Below, piece by piece: positions 57,211 to 64,000 of a stretch of 64,000 nucleotides of DNA. Numbering within the stretch: position 1 is the stretch's first letter; every line of letters begins with the position of its first letter. This stretch comes from G958296245 sp963664035. Lineage in GTDB: Bacteria; Chloroflexota; Dehalococcoidia; Lucifugimonadales; G958296245. Under the pieces are notes generated by a model. That model saw nothing but the letters and a program-made list of their open reading frames with translations, was not told where the DNA came from and ran no database searches. The translations under genes and the position numbers were made by a program. The stretch is taken from NCBI GenBank assembly GCA_963664035.2, contig OY760867.2, positions 992,001-1,056,000 of the forward strand. Direction: 5' to 3'.

Positions 57211-58968
57211 CTAGATCGCGCACTCGCCCTCGCCGCGCTCCAGCTTGTACTTGACCGTCTTGTCCCAGTCGATGTACGTGTCCAGGGTATCCCGGTTCAA
57301 CTCGCCGACCTCTTTCAGGTCCTGCAACAGCGGCTCGAACGACTTCGCGCCGACCCGCACGGCGAAGTCCTTGAACTCCTCGCCGTCGTTCCGGCCCTCC
57401 TGGTAGTACCCCACGATCTTCTTCACCGCGTCGGGTACCCGCTTCGCCGGCACCTTCGTCCTGACGCGCAGGCCCATCCGCGCGTCCCCCTCGTCGTAGC
57501 TGCCCCCTATGAACAGCTCGTAGGCGGGCACCTGCCCGCCCGGCGCCTTCGACGCCGCGCCGTGGAAGCCGATGTCGGCGATGTGGTGCTGCCCGCAGCC
57601 GTTGGGGCATCCGCTCATCTTCACGTGCATCTGCCGCAGCAGCGGGTCCGACAAGTCGAGCTGCTCCACCGTCTCCATCACGGCCCTGCCAAGCCCCATC
57701 GACGACGTGATGCCCAGCTTGCAGCTATCCGTCCCCGGGCAGGACACTACGTCCGTTATCTCGTGCGCCCCGGAGCCGCCGAACCCGATCCGGTCCAACT
57801 CCTTCCACACCTCGTACAACGCCGTCTCCGGCACCCACCGGAAGGCGAGGTTCTGCTGGTGGGTTATGCGGGACCGGCCGCCCGCATACTTCCGCGACAG
57901 GTCCGCGAGCTCGTGCCACTGCTCCGCGTCTATGTCGCCCAGCGGCAGCTTGGCCGTAACGACCCGGTAGCCCGCCTGCTTCTGCACGTGGACGTTCGTC
58001 TCCGTCCAACTCTGGAAGTCCGCGTGGTGGCCGTTCGTGTGGTAGCCGCTGGCCGGAGGGACCGGCGCGTCCAGCGACTCGTCCTCCAGGAAGAGCAGCG
58101 GCGTCGGATCGAAAGACCTCTGCGCCCACTCCTGCTTCAACTCCTCCTCGACCTCCTCGCGGAAGGCGTCGATGCCCACCCTGGCGATGTAGAACTTGAT
58201 GCGCGCCTTCATCCGGTTCTTGCGAAGCTCGTTCGTCCGGTGGAAGACGCGTATCACCGCCTCCGTGACCTTCAGATACTCGTCCACCGGCACGAAGTCG
58301 TACAGCGTGGGCGCGATCTTCGGCATGATCGACGTGCCCCCGCCGGTAAGCACCTGGAACCCGCGCTGGCCGCCCTCCACCTTCGGGATGAACCCCATGT
58401 CGTGGATGGCCGTGATGGCGCAGTCGCGATGACAACCCGAGAAGGCCGTCTTGAACTTCCTCGGCAGTGCCTGCGTGTACGGGTGCCTGACGAAGTAGCG
58501 GGCGTACGCGGCCGCGTACGGTGTAACGTCGAACGGCTCGTCGGCGCAGACCCCCGCCATCGGGCAGCCGGTGACGTTGCGGACGGTGTTGCCGCAGGCC
58601 TCGCGCGTCGTCAGTCCCGACGCACCCAGCAGCCGCAGCATGTCCGGCGTGTCCTGGAGCTTGACGTGGTGGAACTGCACGTTCTCCCGCGTCGTCACGT
58701 GGCCCTTGTTCAGGGGGGCGAACCGCGCCGACGCCTCGCCGAGCACGTCCATCTGCTCTGCCGTTAGGCCGCCGAACGGCACCTTCACCCGCACCATCTG
58801 CGCGTCCGGCTGCCGCTGGCCGTAGATGCCCTGCTTGAGCCTGAACGCCTGGAACTCCGTCTCGTCCCACTCGCCCGCCTGGAACCGCTTCACCTGGAGA
58901 TCGAAGTCGTCGATCTCCTCCTGGCGGATCTCGATAATCCCCTTGGCTCTCTCAACTGTCTGAGACAT
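57211..58968 (-). CDS. Ferredoxin-type sulfite/nitrite reductase (siroheme, 4Fe-4S)
   Basis: 585 residues with two pseudo-symmetric halves. Siroheme/cluster cysteines: SCPGTDSCKLG in the second half followed by MSGCPNGCGQHHIADIG (C-x5-C and C-x3-C). The N-half has GHVTTRENVQFHHV and NVTGCPMAG. It reduces sulfite to sulfide with ferredoxin or a similar donor; nitrite cannot be excluded by motif alone. The upstream leader peptide containing Cys-Thr-Cys codons argues for a role in cysteine synthesis. GGGAG lies upstream of the ATG. Confidence 0.9.
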   Translation of the reverse strand: MSQTVERAKGIIEIRQEEIDDFDLQVKRFQAGEWDETEFQAFRLKQGIYGQRQPDAQMVRVKVPFGGLTAEQMDVLGEASARFAPLNKGHVTTRENVQFHHVKLQDTPDMLRLLGASGLTTREACGNTVRNVTGCPMAGVCADEPFDVTPYAAAYARYFVRHPYTQALPRKFKTAFSGCHRDCAITAIHDMGFIPKVEGGQRGFQVLTGGGTSIMPKIAPTLYDFVPVDEYLKVTEAVIRVFHRTNELRKNRMKARIKFYIARVGIDAFREEVEEELKQEWAQRSFDPTPLLFLEDESLDAPVPPASGYHTNGHHADFQSWTETNVHVQKQAGYRVVTAKLPLGDIDAEQWHELADLSRKYAGGRSRITHQQNLAFRWVPETALYEVWKELDRIGFGGSGAHEITDVVSCPGTDSCKLGITSSMGLGRAVMETVEQLDLSDPLLRQMHVKMSGCPNGCGQHHIADIGFHGAASKAPGGQVPAYELFIGGSYDEGDARMGLRVRTKVPAKRVPDAVKKIVGYYQEGRNDGEEFKDFAVRVGAKSFEPLLQDLKEVGELNRDTLDTYIDWDKTVKYKLERGEGECAI

Positions 58969-58989
58969 GTGGGTCTATCTCCCGTTCGC

Positions 58990-59029
58990 AAAAACACGGC
59001 GCCCCGCTCACGTAATCTTGGGCGGGGCG
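58990..59029 (-). terminator. Attenuator-like hairpin before sulfite reductase
   Basis: Minus strand: CGCCCCGC...GCGGGGCG (8-bp stem, 14-nt loop) followed by CCGTG and five T. The T-run is offset, so it is a weaker terminator than the one before DAHP synthase. Alternative pairing is possible between GCGGCGG next to the Cys codons and a CGCCGCC downstream. Confidence 0.5.
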
Positions 59030-59061
59030 GTCTAGCTGGTCGGCGGCGCTTAACCGGCCCC

Positions 59062-59112
59062 CTATGGGCCGGGCGTACAGGTGCAGGAGGCCGCCGCTAC
59101 GGTGGTCAACAC
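59062..59112 (-). CDS. Cysteine-codon leader peptide of sulfite reductase
   Basis: 16 codons, GTG to TAG: MLTTVAAASCTCTPGP. Cys codons at 10 and 12 lie just before the stop. There is no SD; the GTG is 6 nt after a TAGACT -10 box with TTGACA 17 nt further up, so both transcription and translation would begin at the GTG. It precedes a hairpin and then sulfite reductase, as expected for a cysteine-responsive attenuator. Short length limits certainty. Confidence 0.6.
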   Translation of the reverse strand: MLTTVAAASCTCTPGP

Positions 59113-59118
59113 GCCGCA

Positions 59119-59147
59119 AGTCTAGCAACACGCCCTATTCGTGTCAA
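59119..59147 (-). promoter_or_regulatory. Promoter TTGACA-17-TAGACT of the sulfite reductase leader
   Basis: TTGACA (59142-59147), 17-nt spacer, TAGACT (59119-59124) on the minus strand; 6 nt to the leader GTG at 59112, about 145 nt to the sulfite reductase ATG. Confidence 0.75.
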
Positions 59148-59211
59148 ACGGCTTGGAGGCCAGTGTTGGCGCATCACACGCTCTGGGCGTCCCTCCGAGG
59201 GCACGAGCTAA

Positions 59212-59655
59212 CTAATCGTTACCGAGGGCCACTGACCCAACACGACCTTCGTAGGTCATGGTGAAGTGCTGGAGGAATGTTCTTCCGAGCAAAGCACGGA
59301 ATGGCAGACCGCCGGCAGCGAGATGGGCTCCGGCGAGGAGCCCGTAGACCGTGAACTGCAAATCAGGCACAACAATCTGAGCAAGATAGAGATTCAACCT
59401 ACCCGGTCCATGTACGCCGGAGGTAGTGCGCTCGCCAACTACAGGCAGTCTCAGCGCCTCAGCTAAAGCGGAGTCAATGCAATTTGCCGTGGCTCCAGTG
59501 TCCACCAACGCCTGATATTGATGACCCGGCAAGTTGGGAAGTGCCACAGCGCCGGGTCCAGGCCTCCAGTCTGTGTCGAACCCGATATGCACGGACAGAG
59601 TGGGGCCCTGTCTCACCAACGGACCGCGTCCAACTTCAACTCTGACTGTCGGCAT
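59212..59655 (-). CDS. Retropepsin-like aspartic protease (clan AA)
   Basis: 147 residues from ATG 59655. YQALVDTGATANCID with D52-T53-G54 is the retropepsin catalytic motif, followed by the hydrophobic-glycine flap region and LLGRTFLQHFTMTYEG near the C-terminus, as in bacterial clan AA homodimeric proteases. It overlaps the end of the small DUF5678-like gene by 20 bp and is translationally coupled to it. Target unknown. Confidence 0.85.
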   Translation of the reverse strand: MPTVRVEVGRGPLVRQGPTLSVHIGFDTDWRPGPGAVALPNLPGHQYQALVDTGATANCIDSALAEALRLPVVGERTTSGVHGPGRLNLYLAQIVVPDLQFTVYGLLAGAHLAAGGLPFRALLGRTFLQHFTMTYEGRVGSVALGND

Positions 59656-59893
59656 AGACGGGTTGGTACAAGAGGGATGCGGGCAGTGCCATAGGTCCCT
59701 CGCCGACTTCCTGTATGAGGTACGGGCCGCGCCCAAACCTCTGAACTGCCACGTCGGCAGCCTCCTGGAGGTCCTCATAGACTCCTACAAGTTCCTCGTC
59801 GTACACCACGACCCACTTCCCCATGTGGTCGAGTTCCAGAGTACGACGCATCTCTTCGTACGCAGCTATCTGCTCACTGAGCAGTTTCCCCAT
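59636..59893 (-). CDS. DUF5678-like small protein upstream of the retropepsin
   Basis: 85 residues from ATG 59893 (GGGGGG 8 nt upstream). N-terminal helix, then GKWVVVYDEELVGVYEDLQE and GPYLIQEVGEGPM, a compact beta-alpha fold matching the 35.7-kb protein. Its 3' end overlaps the protease gene. The pairing suggests it is a substrate, inhibitor or partner of the protease; this is inference. Confidence 0.75.
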   Translation of the reverse strand: MGKLLSEQIAAYEEMRRTLELDHMGKWVVVYDEELVGVYEDLQEAADVAVQRFGRGPYLIQEVGEGPMALPASLLYQPVYADSQS

Positions 59894-59951
59894 CAGTGCG
59901 TCCCCCCTACGAGGCAAATTATAACAACTGCCATACTGCTCTGGAAGACGC

Positions 59952-61040
59952 CTACCCGTCCCCGAATAGCCGCGCGACGTTGCCGCCGCATATCTTCGCC
60001 ATGTCGCCGGGCGGAACGAAGCCGCAGTGCAGCCGCAGGTAGTCGAGCGACTGCCTGTAGGTGCAATGCCGCTCCACGTTGGGCATGTCGGAGCCCCAGG
60101 CCAGCTTGTCGGCCCCCAGCCGCTCGTAGTACTCGCGGATGATCGGGCGCGCCTCAACGTAAGGGTACTCCCATATCGCGCCCTGGAATATCGGTATCAG
60201 TATCTCGACCGCCAGGTTCGGCGCCTCCAAGGCCCGCCACGCCTCCTCCGGTATCGCTATCTCGCCGTCTCGCATGAACCGGTACAGCGACAGGCCGTGC
60301 GGGTACATGACCGGTATGTCCGGGTAACGCTCCAGCCAGCGCTCGAACGCCGCAAGCTGGGCGAGGTAGGGCTCCGGCCCCGGCCCAGCCGCCGTCGCGT
60401 TCAGGTACACGGGTATCCCCATGTCCCGCACGCCGTCCCAGAACGGCCGGAATGCCGGGTCGTCCACCATCTCGGCCCGCCCGTGCTGCTCCAACGCGCT
60501 CGTCTGGAACCACAGCCCGTGCAGCCCAAGCTCGCCGATGGCCCTCTCCAGCGCGCGGAGCTGCGACGGCGAGTCCGCCCGCCACTCGTCGATCATCGCG
60601 AGCGCCCAGAAGCGATCAGGGAACTTCCTCACCGCGCCAGCCAGGTAGCCGTTGAGCCGTCCGTAGAGGTGGCCCGTCTGCAGCACGGCCTTGTCCACCC
60701 CCACGTAGTCCATCTGCGCGACCATCAACTCAGGCGGCGCCGACAGGTTGGCAAGCGTCGGCGGCAGGTACTGGAGATAGCAGTCCTCGCCCGCGGCCGT
60801 CCACGCCAGCCGGCCAAAGCCCCCTCCCCGGAAATTCACGTCGGTCAGACCGTCCAGCGTAACGTCTTCGCCGTCGCATAAAGTCTGCTCGCGTACCCGC
60901 GCATGGTCCGAGAACCGCCGCGCCGGCTGGTGGTGGTGCGCCAGCCCGTGCTGCGTGTACTTCGCGTGGCGCTCCGAGGATGTGAACCCGGACGGCCCGC
61001 CCATCGGCGGAAACGCGTGCGCGTGAGAGTCGACGATCAT
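59952..61040 (-). CDS. Amidohydrolase-2 family metal-dependent hydrolase
   Basis: 362 residues from ATG 61040 with CGGAGGA well placed; the frame extends 5' into the ABC permease gene but without an SD. MIVDSHAHAFPP gives the N-terminal H-x-H, with later YPHGLSLYRF and WGSDMPNVE (the late Asp) as in ACMSD/2-amidohydrolase-type TIM barrels. It probably decarboxylates or hydrolyses a small acid or lactone. It follows an ABC-2 exporter pair in the same direction, so it may be co-transcribed. Confidence 0.85.
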   Translation of the reverse strand: MIVDSHAHAFPPMGGPSGFTSSERHAKYTQHGLAHHHQPARRFSDHARVREQTLCDGEDVTLDGLTDVNFRGGGFGRLAWTAAGEDCYLQYLPPTLANLSAPPELMVAQMDYVGVDKAVLQTGHLYGRLNGYLAGAVRKFPDRFWALAMIDEWRADSPSQLRALERAIGELGLHGLWFQTSALEQHGRAEMVDDPAFRPFWDGVRDMGIPVYLNATAAGPGPEPYLAQLAAFERWLERYPDIPVMYPHGLSLYRFMRDGEIAIPEEAWRALEAPNLAVEILIPIFQGAIWEYPYVEARPIIREYYERLGADKLAWGSDMPNVERHCTYRQSLDYLRLHCGFVPPGDMAKICGGNVARLFGDG

Positions 61041-61062
61041 GGCGTCCTCCGGTTTCATGGCC

Positions 61063-61869
61063 CTACACCGCGATGTCGCGCCGGCGAAAGCCAAGGTACC
61101 CAATTGCGCAGAGCGCGACCGCCGACGCGGCCAGCGCCAGCGCGTGGAGCGGGTCCAGTCCGTTGGCCAGCGGGTCCGCGCCGTTGTAGTAGTAGAACGG
61201 CGATACCCACTTGACCGACTCCAAGACCTCTACCGAGGTCCTCATGGCGTTCACCAGGTGGGCCGCTATCGCAACGGCAGCCGAGACGCCGCCGGCCAGT
61301 CCGCTCCTGCCGGTGAAGCAGCCGATGGCCAGGGCCAACGCGCCGAACACCAGGCCCAGCAGGGCGGCGCTTGCCGTGATGGCCGCCAGGTTGACCATCC
61401 CGACGTCGTCCATGCCCGTCGCGGCCGCGCCCACGGCCAGCGCCGCATAGAGCACGACGCACAGGGCGGCCAGCGCCGCCGCCATCGCGCCGAATTTTTC
61501 CGAGACCACCCTGCCCCGCTCGACGGGCTCGGTGAGCAGCAGGTACAGCGTGCCCCTTCCCTCCTCGCCCGCTATGGCGCCCGCGCCCGCGAGCACCCCG
61601 TACGCGATGAAGACGAGGGGAACCATGAACCCGAAGGCCTCGATGTTCAGCCAGCCCACGCCGGACGATATGTCCATCGAATCGGTAAGGCCCATCAGCC
61701 CCTTCAATTCGTCGGGGTAGGTATCCACCATCTCTTGGAACACCGTGTTGTCCCTGACGGTGGGGTAGAAGCCGGCAAGGAAGGCTGCCAGCAGGACCAT
61801 GCCAATGGCCCAGAATGGCAGGCTGCGGCGCTGGTCGCGCAGCGTCTTCAACAGCACGTTACGCAGCAT
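61063..61869 (-). CDS. ABC-2 type permease
   Basis: 268 residues, about six membrane helices with EEGRGTLYLLLTEPVERGRVV between helices 2 and 3, the signature of ABC-2 exporter permeases. It overlaps the ATPase gene by 11 bp, so the two are coupled. Probably a homodimeric exporter with that ATPase; substrate unknown. Confidence 0.85.
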   Translation of the reverse strand: MLRNVLLKTLRDQRRSLPFWAIGMVLLAAFLAGFYPTVRDNTVFQEMVDTYPDELKGLMGLTDSMDISSGVGWLNIEAFGFMVPLVFIAYGVLAGAGAIAGEEGRGTLYLLLTEPVERGRVVSEKFGAMAAALAALCVVLYAALAVGAAATGMDDVGMVNLAAITASAALLGLVFGALALAIGCFTGRSGLAGGVSAAVAIAAHLVNAMRTSVEVLESVKWVSPFYYYNGADPLANGLDPLHALALAASAVALCAIGYLGFRRRDIAV

Positions 61870-62773
61870 CGTCCTGCTCGCCTCCGCCGTAGTAGGTCAT
61901 GAATATCTCCTCCAGCGTCGGCTCGTGCAGCGCGATGTCCAGCAGGTCGAATTGCGCCGCGGCCTTGATCAGCGGCCCCACGGGGCCTGTCACGTCGCAT
62001 CGCAGGCTCATGCCCGAGACCGAGAGGTTGCGGACGCCCTCTACGTTGCTGAAGCTCTCCGCGCTCACGTTCTCGCCGAACCTTATCTCCAGCGACCTCA
62101 TCGCCCGCGACTTCAGCGCCTCCACGCTCTCGACAGCCGCCAGGCGCCCCTGCCTGATTATGCCCACCCTGTCGCAGACCTGCTCAACCTCCGGCAGGAT
62201 GTGGGAGGATATGAAGGCGGTTACGCCTCTCTCCCTGGCCTCCCGCACCATCTTGTCGAACTCCTCCTGCATCAACGGGTCCAGGCCGCCCGTGGGCTCG
62301 TCCATGATCAGCAGCGGGGGGGCGTGCATGAAGGCGCGGATGACGGCCACCTTCCGGCGGTTGCCGCTGGACAGGGCGCCGACGCGGCGCGACAGGTCGC
62401 ACTCCAGCCGCTCGGCGAGCTCGTGAACGCGCCCCCAGTCCACTCCCCCGCGGAGGCTCGCCGCGTACGCCAGCGTCTCCTCGCCCGTCAGGTTCCCGTA
62501 GAGGGACGGCTCCCCCGATACGTATCCGACGCGCCGGCGCACCTCGACCGAGTCCACCTGCGCGTCCATCCCCAGGACGGTTGCGGACCCCGAGGTCGGC
62601 CTGATCAGGTCCACCAGCACCCGGATGGTCGTCGTCTTGCCCGCGCCGTTCGGGCCGAGGAAGCCGAATATCTCGCCGGGCATCACCTCGAGATCGAGGT
62701 CCCGCACCCCGACCTGGCTGCCGTAGAGCTTCGTCAGATTGTCCAATCGAATCGCGGCGTCCGGACGGTGCAT
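61859..62773 (-). CDS. ABC transporter ATP-binding protein
   Basis: 304 residues. Walker A LGPNGAGKTTT (about 39-49), signature LSSGNRRKV, Walker B LLIMDEPTGGLDP, switch SSHILPEVEQ; the signature is LSSGN rather than LSGGQ, as in many CcmA/YhaQ-like exporters. The extra C-terminal 80 residues are a typical DrrA/BcrA-like regulatory domain. It is 10 bp after a GH127-like gene. Confidence 0.92.
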   Translation of the reverse strand: MHRPDAAIRLDNLTKLYGSQVGVRDLDLEVMPGEIFGFLGPNGAGKTTTIRVLVDLIRPTSGSATVLGMDAQVDSVEVRRRVGYVSGEPSLYGNLTGEETLAYAASLRGGVDWGRVHELAERLECDLSRRVGALSSGNRRKVAVIRAFMHAPPLLIMDEPTGGLDPLMQEEFDKMVREARERGVTAFISSHILPEVEQVCDRVGIIRQGRLAAVESVEALKSRAMRSLEIRFGENVSAESFSNVEGVRNLSVSGMSLRCDVTGPVGPLIKAAAQFDLLDIALHEPTLEEIFMTYYGGGEQDDAA

Positions 62774-62783
62774 GAATTGACGC

Positions 62784-64000
62784 CTACCACTTCAGCACGA
62801 GCGGGCTGACGTACCGCTTGACCTGCCGCATCGGGGCCTTGGCGGCGCTGTACTTGGCGGGGCGGCCCCGGAAGAGCGGCGACTCCGGCGTCAGCGGAGG
62901 GTCGATCTCGACCAGCGTGTTGCCCCGGAAGCGCATCTTGTACTCGACGCCGCCGGGCAGGTGGCGGAGCACGAAGTTGCGCTCCCTCTCGCCGCCCCAC
63001 GGCGGGGAGGTCCAGGTCTCGGTCCGCTCGACCATCGGGAACTCGATGGCGATCTCGTCGCCCTTGGCGAGTCCGCCGAACCATAGCCGGCTCTCTACCC
63101 ACCGGGGCTCGACCCGCTGGCCGCCGACGCGGCAGCGCACCTGCGCCTTGTCCACCCACAGCGGGACGCGGACGAAGGCGTCGCGCGCCGCCTTGTTCCT
63201 GATGACCACCTTCCCCTCGTAGGGCAGGTAGCTGTCGATGTCCATCCAGGGCGAGGCGCGGTTCAGCAGCAGGTTCACCCTCGCCGTGCCGTCGGAGTAG
63301 CGCACGATGCCGTCCCAGGCGTAGAAGAGGCCCATGTTGCCGTGGGGCGAGCAGCACAGCGCCGTCCGGCTCTTGCCGGGCGCGTTCTCGCAGAAGGCCC
63401 CGACCGTCTTCGCGTACACGTCGTCGCCGCTGTAGTAGCCCAGGTCCTCGATGGGAGGCGGCTTGCCCTCGGACATCCGCCTGAGGCGCGGGATGTCGTC
63501 GGGGTCGAACTGCCCCTCCGTGCCGTGGTTGCGTATGTACAGGTCGATGTCCTCCCAGTAGTCGCCCACGCCCGCCTCCGTCAGCTTGACGGCGACCCCA
63601 ATGAAGCGGCCGCAGCCGCAGCCCTGGCCGTCTCCGACGAGGCCGATGCGGGCGAGGCCCTTCTGGCGGCCCCACTCGTAACCGTCGCGGACGAACAGCT
63701 TCAGCCGGGAGTCGTTGGTGGCGACGGCGTAGTCGAGCACCGACCTGAGCACGTTGACGTAGCCGTGGAAGTGGCCGGCCCAGTGCGCGTGCTCGGCGCC
63801 GGCCACCCCAGGGTAGTCGCCGCCCTCGTAGTCGGCCCAGAACTTCGGCTTCAGCAGGTAGCGCACCATCTCGCCGCCGAGGCGCAGCGCCTGCTCGTTC
63901 CCGGAGCGCATGTACCAGCTCACGAGCGCGCCGGCGGTGTGCCCCTCGTTGGAGAATACGGACCGCTCGGAGGCGCCGCGCTCGCCCTTCTCGCTGTCCG
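62784..64000 (-). CDS. GH127-like (DUF1680, beta-L-arabinofuranosidase-type) protein, 5' part cut by the window edge
   Basis: At least 405 residues; the frame runs off the right edge upstream of an internal Met at 63923 (reading FSNEGHTAGALVSWYM). HAHWAGHFHGY, DGQGCGCGRFIGVAV, CCSPHGNMGLFYAW (a Cys pair near the expected catalytic cysteine of GH127) and a C-terminal beta-sandwich are visible. Family members hydrolyse arabinofuranose or related sugars. It is the head of the ABC-exporter operon seen here. Confidence 0.65.
   Translation of the reverse strand, partial: DSEKGERGASERSVFSNEGHTAGALVSWYMRSGNEQALRLGGEMVRYLLKPKFWADYEGGDYPGVAGAEHAHWAGHFHGYVNVLRSVLDYAVATNDSRLKLFVRDGYEWGRQKGLARIGLVGDGQGCGCGRFIGVAVKLTEAGVGDYWEDIDLYIRNHGTEGQFDPDDIPRLRRMSEGKPPPIEDLGYYSGDDVYAKTVGAFCENAPGKSRTALCCSPHGNMGLFYAWDGIVRYSDGTARVNLLLNRASPWMDIDSYLPYEGKVVIRNKAARDAFVRVPLWVDKAQVRCRVGGQRVEPRWVESRLWFGGLAKGDEIAIEFPMVERTETWTSPPWGGERERNFVLRHLPGGVEYKMRFRGNTLVEIDPPLTPESPLFRGRPAKYSAAKAPMRQVKRYVSPLVLKW

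Noticed and set aside
58969..59212. SAM or other known riboswitch before sulfite reductase
   Set aside because: No recognisable SAM-box core or other riboswitch consensus could be seen; a Cys-codon leader explains the region better.
1..64000. tRNA, rRNA or a replication origin
   Set aside because: I looked in the intergenic regions and saw no cloverleaf, rRNA core sequence or DnaA-box cluster; a covariance-model scan would be needed to be certain.

Overview
The window is a GC-rich bacterial chromosome segment packed with genes on both strands. No rRNA, tRNA or CRISPR array was found. The gene mix is a form I aerobic CO dehydrogenase, Uma2, DUF1800, NHL, CehA/McbA and phytanoyl-CoA dioxygenase families, a sarcosine-oxidase-like complex, GH-like orphans and many dispersed hairpin repeats. 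Together with good -35/-10 boxes lying only 6-10 nt before start codons, this suggests an uncultured Chloroflexota lineage of the SAR202/Dehalococcoidia type. That placement is an inference from gene content, not a phylogeny.

Layout. 0.1-9.6 kb: a PHP-type metallohydrolase, a flavin/F420 split-barrel protein, decayed LuxR and PQQ-propeller remnants, DAHP synthase behind an aromatic-codon leader peptide and terminator, an NHL-DUF1800 pair and a NYN nuclease behind a promoter-terminator leader. 9.6-15.6 kb: an ABC-2 exporter operon and five tandem Uma2 genes on a 580-bp period. 15.8-20.6 kb: coxM-coxS-coxL followed by an XdhC-YHS chaperone, with its own promoter. 20.6-25.1 kb: three tandem repeat arrays (the first inside an element with terminal inverted repeats and an 8-bp target duplication) alternating with a phytanoyl-CoA dioxygenase-like gene, msrA and a bPH2 protein. 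25.1-30.6 kb: rhodanese, then an A/T-richer DprA-like plus RecQ-phosphoribosyltransferase pair abutting an intact IS630. 30.7-36.5 kb: small-molecule enzymes and repeats. 36.5-41.8 kb: soxD-soxA-GcvT genes without soxB, and a DUF4143 ATPase. 41.8-46.9 kb: a membrane protein, a VOC protein, a DUF433/DUF5615 pair, a GH-like protein, an Lrp ligand domain and plsY. 47-53.6 kb: a DNA modification and defence island made of an N6-adenine methylase split by an amber codon, a GHKL ATPase-PD-(D/E)XK nuclease, a cytosine methylase and Vsr. 53.7-64 kb: HTH proteins, a TPP enzyme, sulfite reductase behind a Cys-codon leader peptide, a retropepsin pair, an ABC-amidohydrolase operon and a GH127-like gene cut by the window edge.

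How the parts work together. CoxMSL would oxidise CO at a Mo-Cu centre, and XdhC-YHS probably finishes the cofactor. DAHP synthase and sulfite reductase feed aromatic and sulfur amino acid synthesis. Each is preceded by a promoter, a predicted leaderless leader peptide rich in the relevant codons and a terminator-like hairpin, as expected for ribosome-mediated attenuation. The two A/T-rich blocks (26.1-29.5 and about 48.7-53.6 kb) look acquired and are probably anti-phage or DNA-modification modules. Several repeat families (a CCAAATCCCCC-ended element, a GTAACTGTTCAG-ended element and CTTCCCCC/GGGGGAAG hairpins) are scattered through the intergenic DNA, and two have clear mobile-element hallmarks.
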